Below are positions 10,874 to 23,481 of a stretch of DNA of 64,000 nt, piece by piece. Each line of letters starts with the position of its first letter. Within the stretch, counting starts at the first letter, position 1. The stretch is from Diogma glabrata (taxonomy: Eukaryota > Arthropoda > Insecta > Diptera > Cylindrotomidae), in the NCBI GenBank assembly GCA_963693315.1, contig OY856186.1:301696174-301760173 (forward strand), in the 5' to 3' direction. The position numbers were made by a program, and so were the translations under genes. The notes below the pieces were generated by a model, which did not search any database, had not been told where the DNA came from, and saw only the letters and a list, made by a program, of their open reading frames with translations.

Positions 10874-11525
10874 ATTTATTTTTATTTTTATTAAATTTTT
10901 GGTCTAAAACTTTTAGAAACGTGGACAGAGAGGTTCAACAAACTTGTTTTTTTAAATTTGAGACTAATCCTATAATGGGAAGCTGCCAAAAAGTTGATGA
11001 CAAAATTCAAGCCAACACAACTGTCGGATTTCAAGTTAAATAAAAAAAAGACAGCCGACAGAAGTGAAAACTTAAAACTGTGAAATAGCTGTGTTTTTAT
11101 CGTCTACATATAACAAAATTTTTACTTACTTTACCACACTTCCACGCTGTTATTAACTGAGAAAAACATCAAATTAAAAAAAGAAAAAAGCAAAATATGA
11201 ATCAAGAGAACGACAGTAATATTATTTATATTATATTATCATTATTTTCAACAATACTTAGGTTATTCGTGCTATCAATTACGGTTTCTTTATTAAAACG
11301 TATAAAGAAAAACACATAAATCAAACATGACAAACACAATTTTTTTTATTTACTTAAAAATACAACAAAATCTTTACTTACTATACCACACTTAAACCGA
11401 AAAAAAACCACATTCGATAAAAAAGAAAAAAGAACAAATATGTAATAAATCAAGAAAATGAGAATAAAAATAAGAAAATAACAAATGATTACAATTTATC
11501 TCACTCTCTTTTGATATTTATTTTA
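10874..11525. other. Intergenic, nothing recognised
   Basis: AT-rich. Two loosely similar stretches (11090-11160 and 11340-11420, sharing acaaaattttacttacttaccacactt-like wording) suggest an old local duplication. No coding exon is seen. Confidence 0.3.
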
Positions 11526-11625
11526 TATTTATTATTTATTTAGCGTGAAGATGACTCGAATATATAAATTTTTCCCCATAGAAAATCGCACAACGTGCCT
11601 AAAGAAGTTCTCATTTAAAAAATGG
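11526..11625. repeat. Direct repeat outside transposon, left copy
   Basis: About 95 bp sharing ctcgaatatataaat, cgcacaacgtgcctaaagaag and surrounding bases with 14172-14272 in the same orientation, on the other side of the inverted-repeat transposon. Confidence 0.6.
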
Positions 11626-11981
11626 TACAACACACAGAGATGAAGATTTCAACTTATATTTAAAGAGAAATTCATACCAATATAGTAGTTTTTATTTTCC
11701 TTATTTTATTTCACGTGAATGAAATTATGGAAAATTGTGATGCGAAAACCAATACATATATGATTTTTAGCACTGCCTGTCAAAAAATAAATAATTTTCT
11801 TTTTAATATCCAAATGATAATAATTTGAACGAAACAGTGGTAATAATTTTAAAAACCTGCATTATCGATCAAATTAAAATTCGTAAAAAGAAATGTTTAT
11901 GATTTTTATGAATTCATGAATAAAAAAACAATAATTTTAATGGTATTTAATAAAAATTAAAAAAAAATAATAAAAAATGTA

Positions 11982-12048
11982 CCACTCCAGGAATTGAACT
12001 CTCGACTTATAGAATCTCAGTCGACCGTGATATCCACTAGACATGACC
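11982..12048 (-). repeat. tRNA-like sequence (probable SINE head)
   Basis: On the minus strand it has an A-box-like gtctagtggatatcac and a B box gagttcaattcctg, spaced as in a tRNA. The stems are poor, so it is a tRNA-derived repeat rather than a working gene. Part of it (gacatgacc with tatccac) recurs inverted at 14110-14135, so it may belong to the end of the transposon. Confidence 0.45.
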
Positions 12049-14122
12049 TAACTTATGAAGTTGTTATTTTCATCCTTCCCACCGACTAATTATGTTCCTT
12101 TTGACTCGAAAATGAAGTGTATGCAGTTTTACTGAAATCGGAAAATAATTACCCACCGCGCAGTGGCGTCGAAGATAAGAAAATTAGCAGAATAATAGGA
12201 TTTTTTATGTTTATCAGATATAATCATCTTAAAATATAATATATCTCATAATTTCGAGTTTTTATTAAAAGCAAATTACTTTACGATTCCAACGAGCCTA
12301 AGTATGTAAAAATTGATCTTAGGAAAGCGTTTTTATCGAATTTCTTCTTCTTAAATCCAAAAAAAAAAATTTCTGCGAAAATTCAGAAAAAATAAATTTT
12401 TATGTTAGATTTAGACTTTGTTTGAGTAACACAAATTTTTATTTTTGGATACATTGCTAGCAGAATTAACTGGACATGGTAAAGTAGATCGTTTGCCAAC
12501 CATAGTAACATTTGGTAAAATTGAGAAGTTATTAACGGTTCCATAATGCAAAGAACAGAGCGGCTTATCGATTGCGAATGCGATATATGAATGCCTTGAA
12601 GAATAGGATCTTACTGATAAAGTCAAAACCATGTGTTACGACACGACATCAAGTAACGCTGGACCAGAAAAAGGTGGAAAAAAGATTGGCCACAACTTGA
12701 TTCGATTCCCATGTCGTCATCACATACAGGAGATTAAACTACGGGCTGAGTATGATCTCAAATTTGGAAAGACCACTACACCCAATGTTTATCTGTTCAA
12801 CAAATTTCAGAAGGCATGGGACGATGATAAAATTAATCCAACAATGTTCAAAAATGGAATATCGGACAAAAAACTGGGAAACAAAATTCCAAAACACTCG
12901 TGAGAAGCTCTAGTAATTTTTTGTCATGAAAAGTTGGAAAAATCACACCCACGCAGCAAATATAAAGAATTTTTGGAAGTTACATTGATTTTTCTTGGCG
13001 AAACCATTGAGAATTACAAATTCAAACGCCCAGGTCCGACAAGTCACGCCGTTTGCATTTTTTCGAGACGTTTGCATTTTTCTGATTATGTTGTATGTAA
13101 AAATTTGGTTCAAATGCATAGATGGAACAGCAGCCGCATATCAGGATTTTGATTTCATCAAAATTGACCAAAGAGTTTCAGAAGAAATGTTGAACAAAAT
13201 TTGTTATCATCTTCACTATTTAACGGAAGCAAATATTGGTTTGGCTTTTTTCGACCCAGAGATTTCGTTTGATGAAAAACGAAAAATGGTTCAAAACCTT
13301 GAGGTCCCAGCACGAGACATCCCCATCGCACCCCAAACTCGCAAAAAAGATTTTGACGCAGTCAAACATATGCAACTTTTTGATAATAAGAACATTAGTG
13401 ATTTTGTCACAGAAAAAACTCAGAGTTTTTTTAATCGATTTGGAATTTGTATTGATTTTTTGCTACATGACCAATCGGAATGAGGATTTCGGCAAAGCCA
13501 AGTTGTTTTGCCAAAGTTTGCATGTTGTTAATGACACCGCCGAACTCGGTGTTAAGTTGATGACACGGAATACAATAGTAGTCTAACTAAAGACGAGGAA
13601 GGTACGCAATACACCATTCAGGTGGTCGAAAACTACAGATGCAAATACCCATCATACAATAAATCTAATTTAATGTATTGATTTCTTTTGGAAAAATGTT
13701 GCTTTTGAATGAAAAATTATTATAAATTTAACCATAAAAATTAATTTTTTTCTTTGAAAAAAGATTATCATGAATTAGTGAATTTTCGTATATGTAAGAA
13801 GAAAAATTAAGATAAATCGCTTTTCTAAGATCGATTTCTACATGCTTAGGCTCGTTAGAATCGTTAATTAATTAGCTTTTAATAAAAAAAATCAAAATTA
13901 TGAGATATATTATGTTTTAAGATAATTATATCTGATAAAAATAAAAAATCCTATTATTCTGCTAATTTTCTTATCTTCGACGCCACTGCGCGGTGGGTAA
14001 TTATTTTCCGATTTCAATAAAACTTGATATAGTTCATATTCGAGTCAAATGGAACATAATTAGCCGGTGGGAGCGAAGAAAAAGATGGTTTGAAAATTGT
14101 TCATACATATCTGGTCATGCCT
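12030..14122 (+). mobile_element. DNA transposon with long (about 310 bp) inverted repeats, degenerate transposase
   Basis: The left arm (12030-12355) reads inverted at 13790-14122: ccaccgcgcagtggcgtcg with aagataagaaaattagcag on the left, matched by cttatcttcgacgccactgc on the right, plus the arms around gagcctaagtatgta. Between them lies a broken transposase-like gene. Long inverted repeats bounding a transposase-like relic define a cut-and-paste element, but no target duplication could be fixed, so the superfamily is unassigned. Confidence 0.7.
12440..13590 (+). pseudogene. Degenerate transposase-like gene, copy 1
   Basis: Three frames must be combined. An early piece reads LAELTGHGKVDRLPTIV, then there are stops; next come KTMCYDTTSSNAG and LIRFPCRHHIQEIKLRAEYD (12631-12900). 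After a stop and frame shift come YHLHYLTEANIGLAFFDPE and EKRKMVQNLEVPARD (13190-13480). The order MCYDTTxSNxG, PCRHHIxE, YLTE matches a transposase-like protein family common in invertebrate genomes that I cannot assign to a superfamily with confidence. Relative to the copy after the assembly gap, this copy lacks about 21-24 bp near 13158 (encoding the AIAFKKL part). It is not functional. Confidence 0.6.
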
Positions 14123-14171
14123 AATATCCACATTGCAATTTGAAACATTACGACCGGATAGATATATTTTA

Positions 14172-14272
14172 TATTTAATATATTTATTTTGTGTGATGTA
14201 GCTCGAATATATAAATGTTTCCTCTTACAAAATCACACAACGCGCCTAAAGAAGATTTCACTTCAAAAAGCG
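14172..14272. repeat. Direct repeat outside transposon, right copy
   Basis: Pairs with 11526-11625 in direct orientation (agctcgaatatataaatg, cacacaacgcgcctaaagaag). Confidence 0.6.
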
Positions 14273-15179
14273 TGTCAAAAAGAAAAGGTTGAAGGTTGAA
14301 TGAATAGTAAAATCAAAGCACCATTCAAAGTTTTGAAGGACAAAATCTAAGAAAAACATGCTTGTTGTTATCACGCATACCAATGATAACCACATAAGCA
14401 GTCCAGAAATGAGAGGGCGTATATTAAACAGCATGAGCGAATGTGCACAGTTGCGAATCTAGTTGTTTTTGGTTCCGTTAAATCTGTTTATTCTAAATAT
14501 TCTTGCATCTATTAAAGAAACTTAGTTTTTTAAACGCATTCTTTACATTTGCTATCATATGAAATTGATCTATAGTATCATTGGAAACTGGAACGCTCCA
14601 TTAATGAATGCTTTTACATTTGCCTTTTTTCACAACGCACTTACTAATTTAAATGTGGTAAGGAAAGTCAGTCTTCGAGCTGGAAACAATCAACAGCAAT
14701 GTTTTGCAACCAATCTTATCTGAAACTATTAAGTTCTACAGTTGATTAATAATTAAATTGTACTTAGTTGTGAAAAAAAATTTTAAGCTATATGAATTGA
14801 AGCTATCATAAAAAATCCCAAACTATTCATACATAAGTGTGAAATAAGCATAGGCTACATAATATAAATAGTTTAGTTTAAGATCATGATTGAATATTTT
14901 ATAAATTATTAAATAGAATAATAATATAATATTCTTCGAATTTTTTCTAACAACTTTATTTCTATATAACTTCATATCGTTTCGTATATGTATCCACAAT
15001 GAAAAAAATTATATTGATGACAATATTACTTAAAAAATAATTTAATTCTCAAAATGTGTATTACCAGAGCAAACATAAAAAATTAAAAGAAAATGAAAAG
15101 ATTTAAAATTTACAAAACATGCCAAGGACTAAAACAATAAAGAAAAAATTAAATTGTATAAAATATTAGAATTAAAGCC
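14273..15179. other. Intergenic; possible LTR-like remnant
   Basis: No exon is seen. Around 14440-14540 a stretch ending cttgcatctattaaagaaac has the look of the 3' part of an LTR with a polyadenylation region, but no partner copy is present, so this is a weak suggestion. Confidence 0.2.
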
Positions 15180-15485
15180 TAATAGGCCTTAAAGGTTTTC
15201 AAATTCTTCCCTGAATCCATAAGAGGTACTTTGTTATAAAAATGTGAATGATTTTCATTGATTAGGTGTTAAGCAAAAATTGAATTTATATTTCACAATG
15301 TTTTTACTTTAAGATAAATAAAGTTCCGAACATCTGATGATGAATTTTCTACCTGTTAGGCCAATATAAAATTTATCACTGGGATCACAATTTATTTTAT
15401 AAATGTCAGCAGAACATTCTCTAGTTTAGGTTTTTCTTCAATTTTAACATGTTTATACAGACTATTAATCGTTTTGAAAGAAATT
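15180..15485 (-). pseudogene. Penelope-like retroelement fragment (GIY-YIG endonuclease)
   Basis: The minus strand reads TINSLYKHVKIEEKPKLE, then after a one-base frame shift DIYKINCDPSDKFYIGLTGR, then in another frame HLINENHSHFYN. The pattern YKIxC...YIGxTGR followed by HL..NH is the C-terminal GIY-YIG endonuclease of Penelope-like elements. Stops and shifts show it is dead. Sequence to about 16100 may hold the decayed RT part, but I could not trace it. Confidence 0.6.
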
Positions 15486-17490
15486 TTAAATTTATATTTT
15501 CAAATTGGTTAACTATTATGTTCGGTAATAAATTTGTTTAATTTATAGAAATATATTTTACATCTGTATACATATTAGTTTATTGTTGCTTATTTTCTGT
15601 CTTTTTGAATTTCTTTTTAATACTGAGAAATATATTTTCAAGAGATTTTGTTTTAAAATATAAATAACATGCTTATATTTATATAAACTTAAAGTGATAC
15701 AAAAATTTACTTTTGTGTTTATAATTGATTTAGTTACTCTTAATTTTTAGTTACATGAAAGGGAAAAATGTTTACGTTATGTGCGTTTATTTTAGTGAGT
15801 GTAATTAGAGTTGATTACACTCTTATGTTAATTTTTCTGTTTATGATATTAAACAGAATTTTTTGGTTTTGAAAACCATTCATGAATATATTTGAATATG
15901 TTTTAAAGTTCCAGTAACTATTTTATGCTCAATTAATTTGTTTTTAAAGTTATTTTATAATTAAATGTTTTTTAATTAGCAAGTTAATTTTTTGTATTTA
16001 AAGTTTTTTTCAATTAGCTAATATAATAAAACAGAGTTCCGAAAAGGATTTTTGAATAATCCTTTATCCCCTTTAAAAATGCTAACTAAAACTAATTCTG
16101 CTAAGTTATTTTAAGGAAATTAATCGTAAACGAAAAATCAGAGAACGAGTAACTAGTTGTTCCACCAACAGTATCTGAGAAATTGTCTTCCAATTTTGTA
16201 TGAAAATAACAAGATGAGGAAAAAATATATTTTGTCAAGTTGTTTTTCATAATAATCAATAAAATTTATTTAAAAATTCTGATTACCATAATCGAAATAA
16301 AAAATTCAATTAATCACCTTAATTTTAATAAACATTTGTTGCATGTAGTTTGCACTAACTTCATTCATCGAAAAAAATATTAAAACAACCATTTGGTATA
16401 TAACATGCCACACAACACGAAAAACGTCATAAAAGTTATGCTATAACATTTTCCCCTTTTATAATATTATTTTCGTAGCTCATGAAAATATTTTCGATGT
16501 ATTTGTTTTCGAAATAAGAAAATTCGAGTTTCCCCAGCACAAAAGGAAAACAACAAAACAGAAATTGTTACAATCAAACATCGCCGGTTGTTATTGTAAT
16601 ATGATTTTTAGTTTGTAAAATTTAACCGTAACGTCAACATCGGAGTTTAATTATGAGTGATTTAACCGAGTTTATGTGAGTGAACAAATTTAGAATAATA
16701 ACCATTAACACAAAATGAAAATTATATAGTTTTCAGTGGTTAATAAATTTGATAATATTTGAAGTTAGTTTATTGATAAATATAATTGGACTTGTTTTGT
16801 TTATTTGATAAATACATTTTTCGCTTTTTCCGATATTTATATTGTGATAGATGTGTAAGTTTCATGTATAGTTATTTGTTTTGAGAAAATAATTCGGGGA
16901 AAAGTGATAAATTTGTGGTATTTTTTATTTACGGAAATTGTATGTGAAAATTTTGTGTTTATGGTATTGTATTGAGATCTCAACGGAAATGGATTAGGAA
17001 ATTGGGAGTGATTTAAAGGTAAGATTGATTTAATGGTTTTTCGTTAACTTAATTTATTTGTTTTTGGAAAAGAAGAAATTTATTAGAATGATTGAATTAA
17101 ATGAAAAATTGTTTTGATTATATCTATGTGGCATCGTACATCTGAACTTTGTGGAAAAAATAAATGGACTGTAAAAGTTAAAGTTTAGTTAGACCCATTG
17201 TAGTCACATTGAAATAATATGAAAACAAAATATCAAAACAAAACGCCTATTTTCGAACAAAATCTGTAAAAATATAAAGAAGCTGTCTTCTTAGTAAAAA
17301 TTCAGTTTAAGATATCAGTTTCCTGGTGTACGTTAATTATAAAATATTTCTTAGCAATAATATTGTTATTGTTATTGAGCGTTCTATATCAAAATTTTTT
17401 CCTTAGCAATACAATAGCAAAGGAACATGATTAGTAAGCAAATATTTTAAACTGATAATGTTGGCTTAGTTGAATATTTGGTTTGATACC

Positions 17491-17498
<8 letters not shown>
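15486..17498. other. Intergenic; possible untranslated exon near 16600-17020
   Basis: No coding exon is seen. A sequence ending gtgatttaaag is followed at 17020 by gtaagattgattt, a consensus donor, and the 400 bases before it are less repetitive than their surroundings. This is compatible with a non-coding first exon of a gene outside the window, but there is no direct support. Confidence 0.2.
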
Positions 17499-18265
<767 letters not shown>

Positions 18266-18509
18266 GTATTAAGATCTTGTTGCGCAAGTGGAATTTATGT
18301 TGTTGATAAATCTTTTCTCTAGTTAATAGGCATTATAAAAAAAATTGATCGACGTCATTACAAACACACAAATAATTTTGATCAAACTACTTGTACTTGT
18401 GATATTTATGAAATACATTTATTAAATTGTTTGGAAATATACTGCATATGGGTAATTCTTTTATAAACCCAACACCTTTCTGACCGACATAGTTTTGATT
18501 TGGCTGAAA

Positions 18510-19435
18510 TTTTTACTTCACCACAATTTTAAATTGTGTGAAGTAATGCAATATATCGAGAAAAAAATCTTACATACCCCAAATTTTGTTTTTTCTTTTG
18601 TTTTGGACCATCCTCTATCTAAATAACCAATAAATTTTAGAGAAAGTCTGTGTGTAGGTGGGTGTGTGGGTGGGTGACCTTTCTGCATATGATCTTGATG
18701 AAACATTGGCAAATGATACAGGTTCACTTGAAAATGGTAGATCTGGATTCATTTCAATTTTGGACAAAATGGCGGGGGTCTTCCGAACACCTCTAAGTTT
18801 AAATCTTGAATAACTTCTAATCCCAGCTTATGATCTTATGGAAACTTGGTATATAAGGTTTTAGTACTGTTTCCAGTATTTCTGCATACCAACTTCGGTT
18901 TGTCACTTTCGGTTAAAAAGTTTTTTTTTGGGTGTTTATCTTTACTGTATCCTACAATTACCGATCGATTTTCATGAAACATTGGTAAAAGCTGTCAAGT
19001 AACATGAGAAATATTATATCAGCTTTTGGAGTACATTAGATAAAGGGTTGTCCACCATACAACAGGTGGTTTTTCCACTACGTTTTTTATGTTTGTTGGG
19101 AGCGCATGTTGGTTAGTGAATGAATTTTGATGAAACTTAGGAAAAAATGCAAATATGTATGGCAAGGAACTGATAAGTTTTTGAGCAATAGTGAACAAAG
19201 TGGTGGGGGTGATCCATAACCCTGTTTTTTGAAAGTTTAATAACATCTGTAACTGATAATCGAGTTGGATGAAACTTGGTACATCAGCATTTAGTATAGT
19301 TCACAACAGTTCTGCATCCCAACTTCCGGTTTTTCACTTCCGCTAAAAATTTTGTTGGTACTTTTTTGAAGTTTTTTCGGTATCTTTATGCACACTACAG
19401 CCTACAATAATGAAGTGATTATGATGAAACTTATG
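18510..19435. repeat. Repeat B copy 2 (truncated)
   Basis: Begins with the family's palindromic end (acttcaccacaattttaaat followed by tgtgtgaagtaatgcaat), then follows copy 3 in order through two cttccggttt boxes. It breaks off after gatgaaacttatg at about 19435. Confidence 0.75.
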
Positions 19436-19559
19436 TTTCCAATTAGTGTGAGTTGTTTTACTGTTACAAAATAAGTTAATTTTTCCAGCGCCGTACGACA
19501 AAAATTTCTAAAATTTTTTATCGTCTCGCGCTCGATAAAGTAGTTTTCTATGCGAAAAG

Positions 19560-19880
19560 TCAATTCACTAGTGAAAAAGAATAACAAATTATAGTTGCTA
19601 TGGTTTTTCATATAATTTTACAAAGTTTTTTAAACAACGTAACCATTAAAAAATAGAATATGAATTTTGAATGTTTTGTTGTCGATCTTTAATTTTATAA
19701 ATTAGAGTAAATATCGATTATATGTATTATATCATAGAAAAAATTGAATTTCCTACGCGAGATAAAAACGTTTTTCGTTCGTAAACATGTCTCACTCGAC
19801 GCTAGCGCGTCTCGTGAACAAATGTTTACTCACGAAAAAACAATGTTTTCATCTCTTGTAGGAAAATATACTATTATTTC
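19560..19880. repeat. Repeat A, copy 2
   Basis: Same words and order as 2740-3045 (cactagtgaaaaagaataac, cgcgagataaaaacg, gctagcgcgtctcgt, aggaaaatatactatt). Confidence 0.65.
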
Positions 19881-20415
19881 TAACAGTAAAACTCATTTCT
19901 CCATTAATTAAATATACGTTTCTTATTGAAAATTGAACGTAGAATACGATGGTCACACTAAAGACTCTTTATTTTTCTTAAATAAATATAACAGTTTTTT
20001 GAAAAATTTATAAGAAAAACTGTTATAAATAAATAACAGTTTTTTTATTAAATTTTTTTTATTCTTTAAAATAAAATAGACAAAAAGTGTTTATCTCTAC
20101 CAGAGCCGAAGTTATGAATCTTTGAAAATAAGTCTTCAAGCCAAAAATCACAAAATTCTCGAAATTTAGATTTCTTTTTCTTCATATTGTTTTTGTTTAG
20201 ATAAAATGTATCCATAATGCACAGTAAAAAAATTTAATATTTAATTCAGGCACAACAATTTGGAGAAGAGGAGTGGAAAGTGAAGGAGCACGAAATGCAA
20301 GGGGGTAGTAGAGGAAAGGGAAGGAAATGTGTAAAGCGTTGATGTATTTACTTTTAATGTGAGGAGTTAGTTTCTTTATGTTAAGGTTGCAATGGTTGCA
20401 AAGGTTGCAATGGTT

Positions 20416-20540
20416 GTGTGTAAAATATTCATTGCAGAAAAGTTTGCCAATGAACTCATTGCAAAACATTGCAATGACTCATTGCAATGTTTTGCAATGA
20501 GTTCATTGCCAAACTTTTCTGCAATGAATATTTTACACAC
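20416..20540. repeat. 125-bp near-perfect hairpin
   Basis: Arms of about 60 nt begin gtgtgtaaaatattcattgc and end gcaatgaatattttacacac, with a single clear mismatch (gcc against ggc in the middle of the arm) and almost no loop. The motif gcaatg is repeated inside and just upstream. It could be a foldback element, a cruciform or a hairpin-RNA precursor. Confidence 0.85.
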
Positions 20541-23352
20541 TACCAGTGCACGACTATTGCAAAAATATTGCAGAGTTCTGCAATAGTCTAATTGCAGCTT
20601 AAATCACATTTTGTCCTAATCTGTTCGGTATGTAAAAGAATGATCTATATATGGAATTTTTTGTCGTCCCGCGCTCGATAAATAAATTTATTTCTTACAA
20701 TAAAAATCATTTCTCCATTAATTAAAAATGATTTTTTTTATAGGAAATGAAACGTAGAATACGATGGTCATACTAAAAACTCATTTCGTGGATGAAGCAA
20801 TGACTACATTTTATTTGACTGCATTTTATTTGTTTATAACAATAGCAAATTATTAATAACTTTTATTAATTTTAATTTTTTTGTAAACTAAAATCTTTTA
20901 ACTTTAAAATAAAACAATTTAGATGTTTCTATCTTTAATAAAACCGCAGTTATGAATATTTGAAAATAACTCGTCAAGCCAAAAATCACGAAATTCTCGA
21001 AATTTGGAACCGCTACATTTTCCAAAAAAAAAAAAATTTAAAAAAATCCTCGAACCCGTGTATCTTTTTTTTCGATATAAAACCTGTAAAAAAAATTTCA
21101 GCCAAATCAAAAATGTGTCGGTCAATTTATGACTTTTTGTTGAAGAAAAAACGTTAATATATATTAATATTAATATGTTAATATTATATTAATATATTGA
21201 TAAAAATGTCATCATTTTTACAAATTATAAGAATAAAATCTGAAAATTTGACTATCCAGGCAGTTTTTAAAATTTAATTTTTTTATTACTTTTGGCAAAA
21301 ATTTCCTCAAGTCATCATAGATTAGTGATAGCTATTTTTCATATTGTTACATTTATACATAATCGCAACGAAATTCAAACCAAAATTGTATTAAACCTTA
21401 AGTTTCGCTATAAAATATTGCAATAACAAAACCGAAATCAACATGTGATACTGTTTCCAAAAAAGAATCGAAAAAACAAAAACATTAAATAAAATACATG
21501 CAAAATAATGACGTTGATAATTCTCAGAACTTCTCGAGTTTTCTTTGTAAAGAAATTGATTTTGAGTAATCGTAAAACTAAGCAGAATTATATTTAAGGA
21601 ATTCCTTTTGCAGAAAGAGAATAGTTCAAATTAGAATGCGATATTGTAAACAGTTTAAGTTTTAATGCGATTATGTTATGTGATTATTTGAATTAGAAAC
21701 GCGGCATTGTGCACATAAATAATGGTGTAGATAGAAGTAAAGTGAAATTTAACTGTAAATAAAGTTGCTAGGTTTATTTAATAAAAAAGTATTTTATTTT
21801 GGACGCTGTGTTGTTTTATACACAGAATAGATGAAAAATTGAATCAAGACGCTGTAAAATAAGAAATTTGAACCCAACCTTTTCCGATTTGTTTGAAGCT
21901 TCGGTAATCGTTAGAATAACAAAAAAAATTAATACGTAATTTTTTTTTTCACTGGTTTTAACACAGGGTGGCTCGAAATTCCTTAAGAAATTTAGTGACA
22001 ATTAAAGATTAAAGTTAAATTGTGCTCGAACTTTTTTTCTGTTTGAAAGGTACTTTGTGTGCCTTTATAAAAATAATACACTGATATATTGAAAATTTAT
22101 ATTTAGTTGATTTTTTAAAAATTATAATACTTCGAACATGAATTATTCAAAAAGTACCTTTTTGTTTTCTTTCATTTTTTAATATTTTAAAAGTATATTA
22201 TTTACTTAAAACATACTAAAATTACAGACATGCGTTATTTTTTGTTTTGTTTACTGATTTCATTCAAATTTTTTTGTTTAGAAGGACTAAGAGGAATAAG
22301 ACTTAACAAAAAAATTACACTTAATTATTTTACATGAAATTTTATTTGATTGAAAATTTACCTGTGTTTAAGATATAAAGTTACCCAAGTGTGGGTAAAG
22401 TTAAGACCAAATTATGCGCAAAATTTTTATTTTTATTTAAACTATACTACCAAGATACATTTGATATCTCATACTCCTTACTTAATCTCTAAAAGCTCTA
22501 TTGTTTCGTCTAAATTTTCGTCTTTATTTCAAATTGAAAACTTATGTATGTTATGTTATGTTATGTTATGTTATGGGCATGTTTTGTATATGTTGAAATT
22601 CGATTACATTTTATAACAACCGTTGCCATGACAATATTTGGTTATTCAGTATTTCATTACGTACTAGTACGAGACAAATATATTACAGTACTACTCCTTA
22701 ACTGATTTAATCATAATAAATAAACAATAATTGAAAATCATTAAACTACAAAAAACTATATATTTAATAAATAAATTTGAAAACTAATTAAGGGCGAAAA
22801 AGGAGCAACAAAGACAAGAAATTTCTGACAGTATTTATTTAAAAAATGTTTTATATTCTTCTATTTTTATTTATTTTAATAATCACTATGGACGATATGT
22901 TTTAAAGTCGAAAGTAGACTTTTTACAGTCTACTAAATTTTATAGTAGTAGAGCAAAATATTTTTCACATTTTAGTATACTTGAATATGCATTTAGTATA
23001 CTTGAAGTGTGAATTTTACAAAGTGTGTTTTACATATTGTTTATTTATATTGTGAAACTTAAGCTAAACGGAAATAAATATTTAAAAATTGGTATAAATT
23101 GATTAATATAAAAACTCACTAAGTCAGAAATAATGACAAAGCAATTATGTTCCAATTTCTCGCTTTAATATATTAGTTAAATAATTGGACTTCTATATAA
23201 AAATAGCCATAGGAATGATTGGGAAATCTCTTATTTATAACCAAAAATTTAAATCAAATCAAAAATTTAATGTTGAATGCAAAAAAAGTAAATAATTTAA
23301 CACGAAGAAAACACAATAAAAAATTATGTAAATAAATCAAAAATAAATCTTA
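20541..23352. other. Intergenic, nothing firm
   Basis: AT-rich without a recognisable exon. It includes a degenerate repeat (20640-20800) with words shared with 19890-19960 (atttctccattaatta, acgtagaatacgatggtca), and a palindromic aatattaatatt cluster near 21155-21200. Confidence 0.3.
22545..22575. repeat. (TTATG)n microsatellite
   Basis: About six tandem copies of ttatg. It is not the insect telomere unit TTAGG. Confidence 0.9.
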
Positions 23353-23481
23353 TATTATTAATACATATGCTGGATCATCCATGTAAATTATTAGTCCACC
23401 AATATCCCAAGCTTTGATTGCTACATTCCCCTTCGTAATTTTTCTCATATTGAAACCAACAGCATCATTAAGGTATCCAAT
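23353..23481 (-). pseudogene. Arl8: Arl8 small GTPase pseudogene fragment
   Basis: The minus strand reads [20 protein letters not shown] followed by GG, then LIIYMDDPA and a stop. This is the switch I/switch II part of Arl8, the lysosomal Arf-like GTPase; family proteins read [22 protein letters not shown] and, further on, IVYMVDAAD. About 20 residues between the DIGG motif and the IIYM strand are missing, and no P-loop is found upstream. It is a short, internally deleted pseudogene, probably from a processed or exon copy. The functional gene must lie elsewhere. Confidence 0.7.

Noticed and set aside
20197..20586. Frames of 64-90 codons around the hairpin
   Set aside because: They overlap the inverted repeat and have no protein-like motif.
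22545..22575. Telomere-like repeat
   Set aside because: The unit is TTATG, not TTAGG, and is only about six copies in an internal location.
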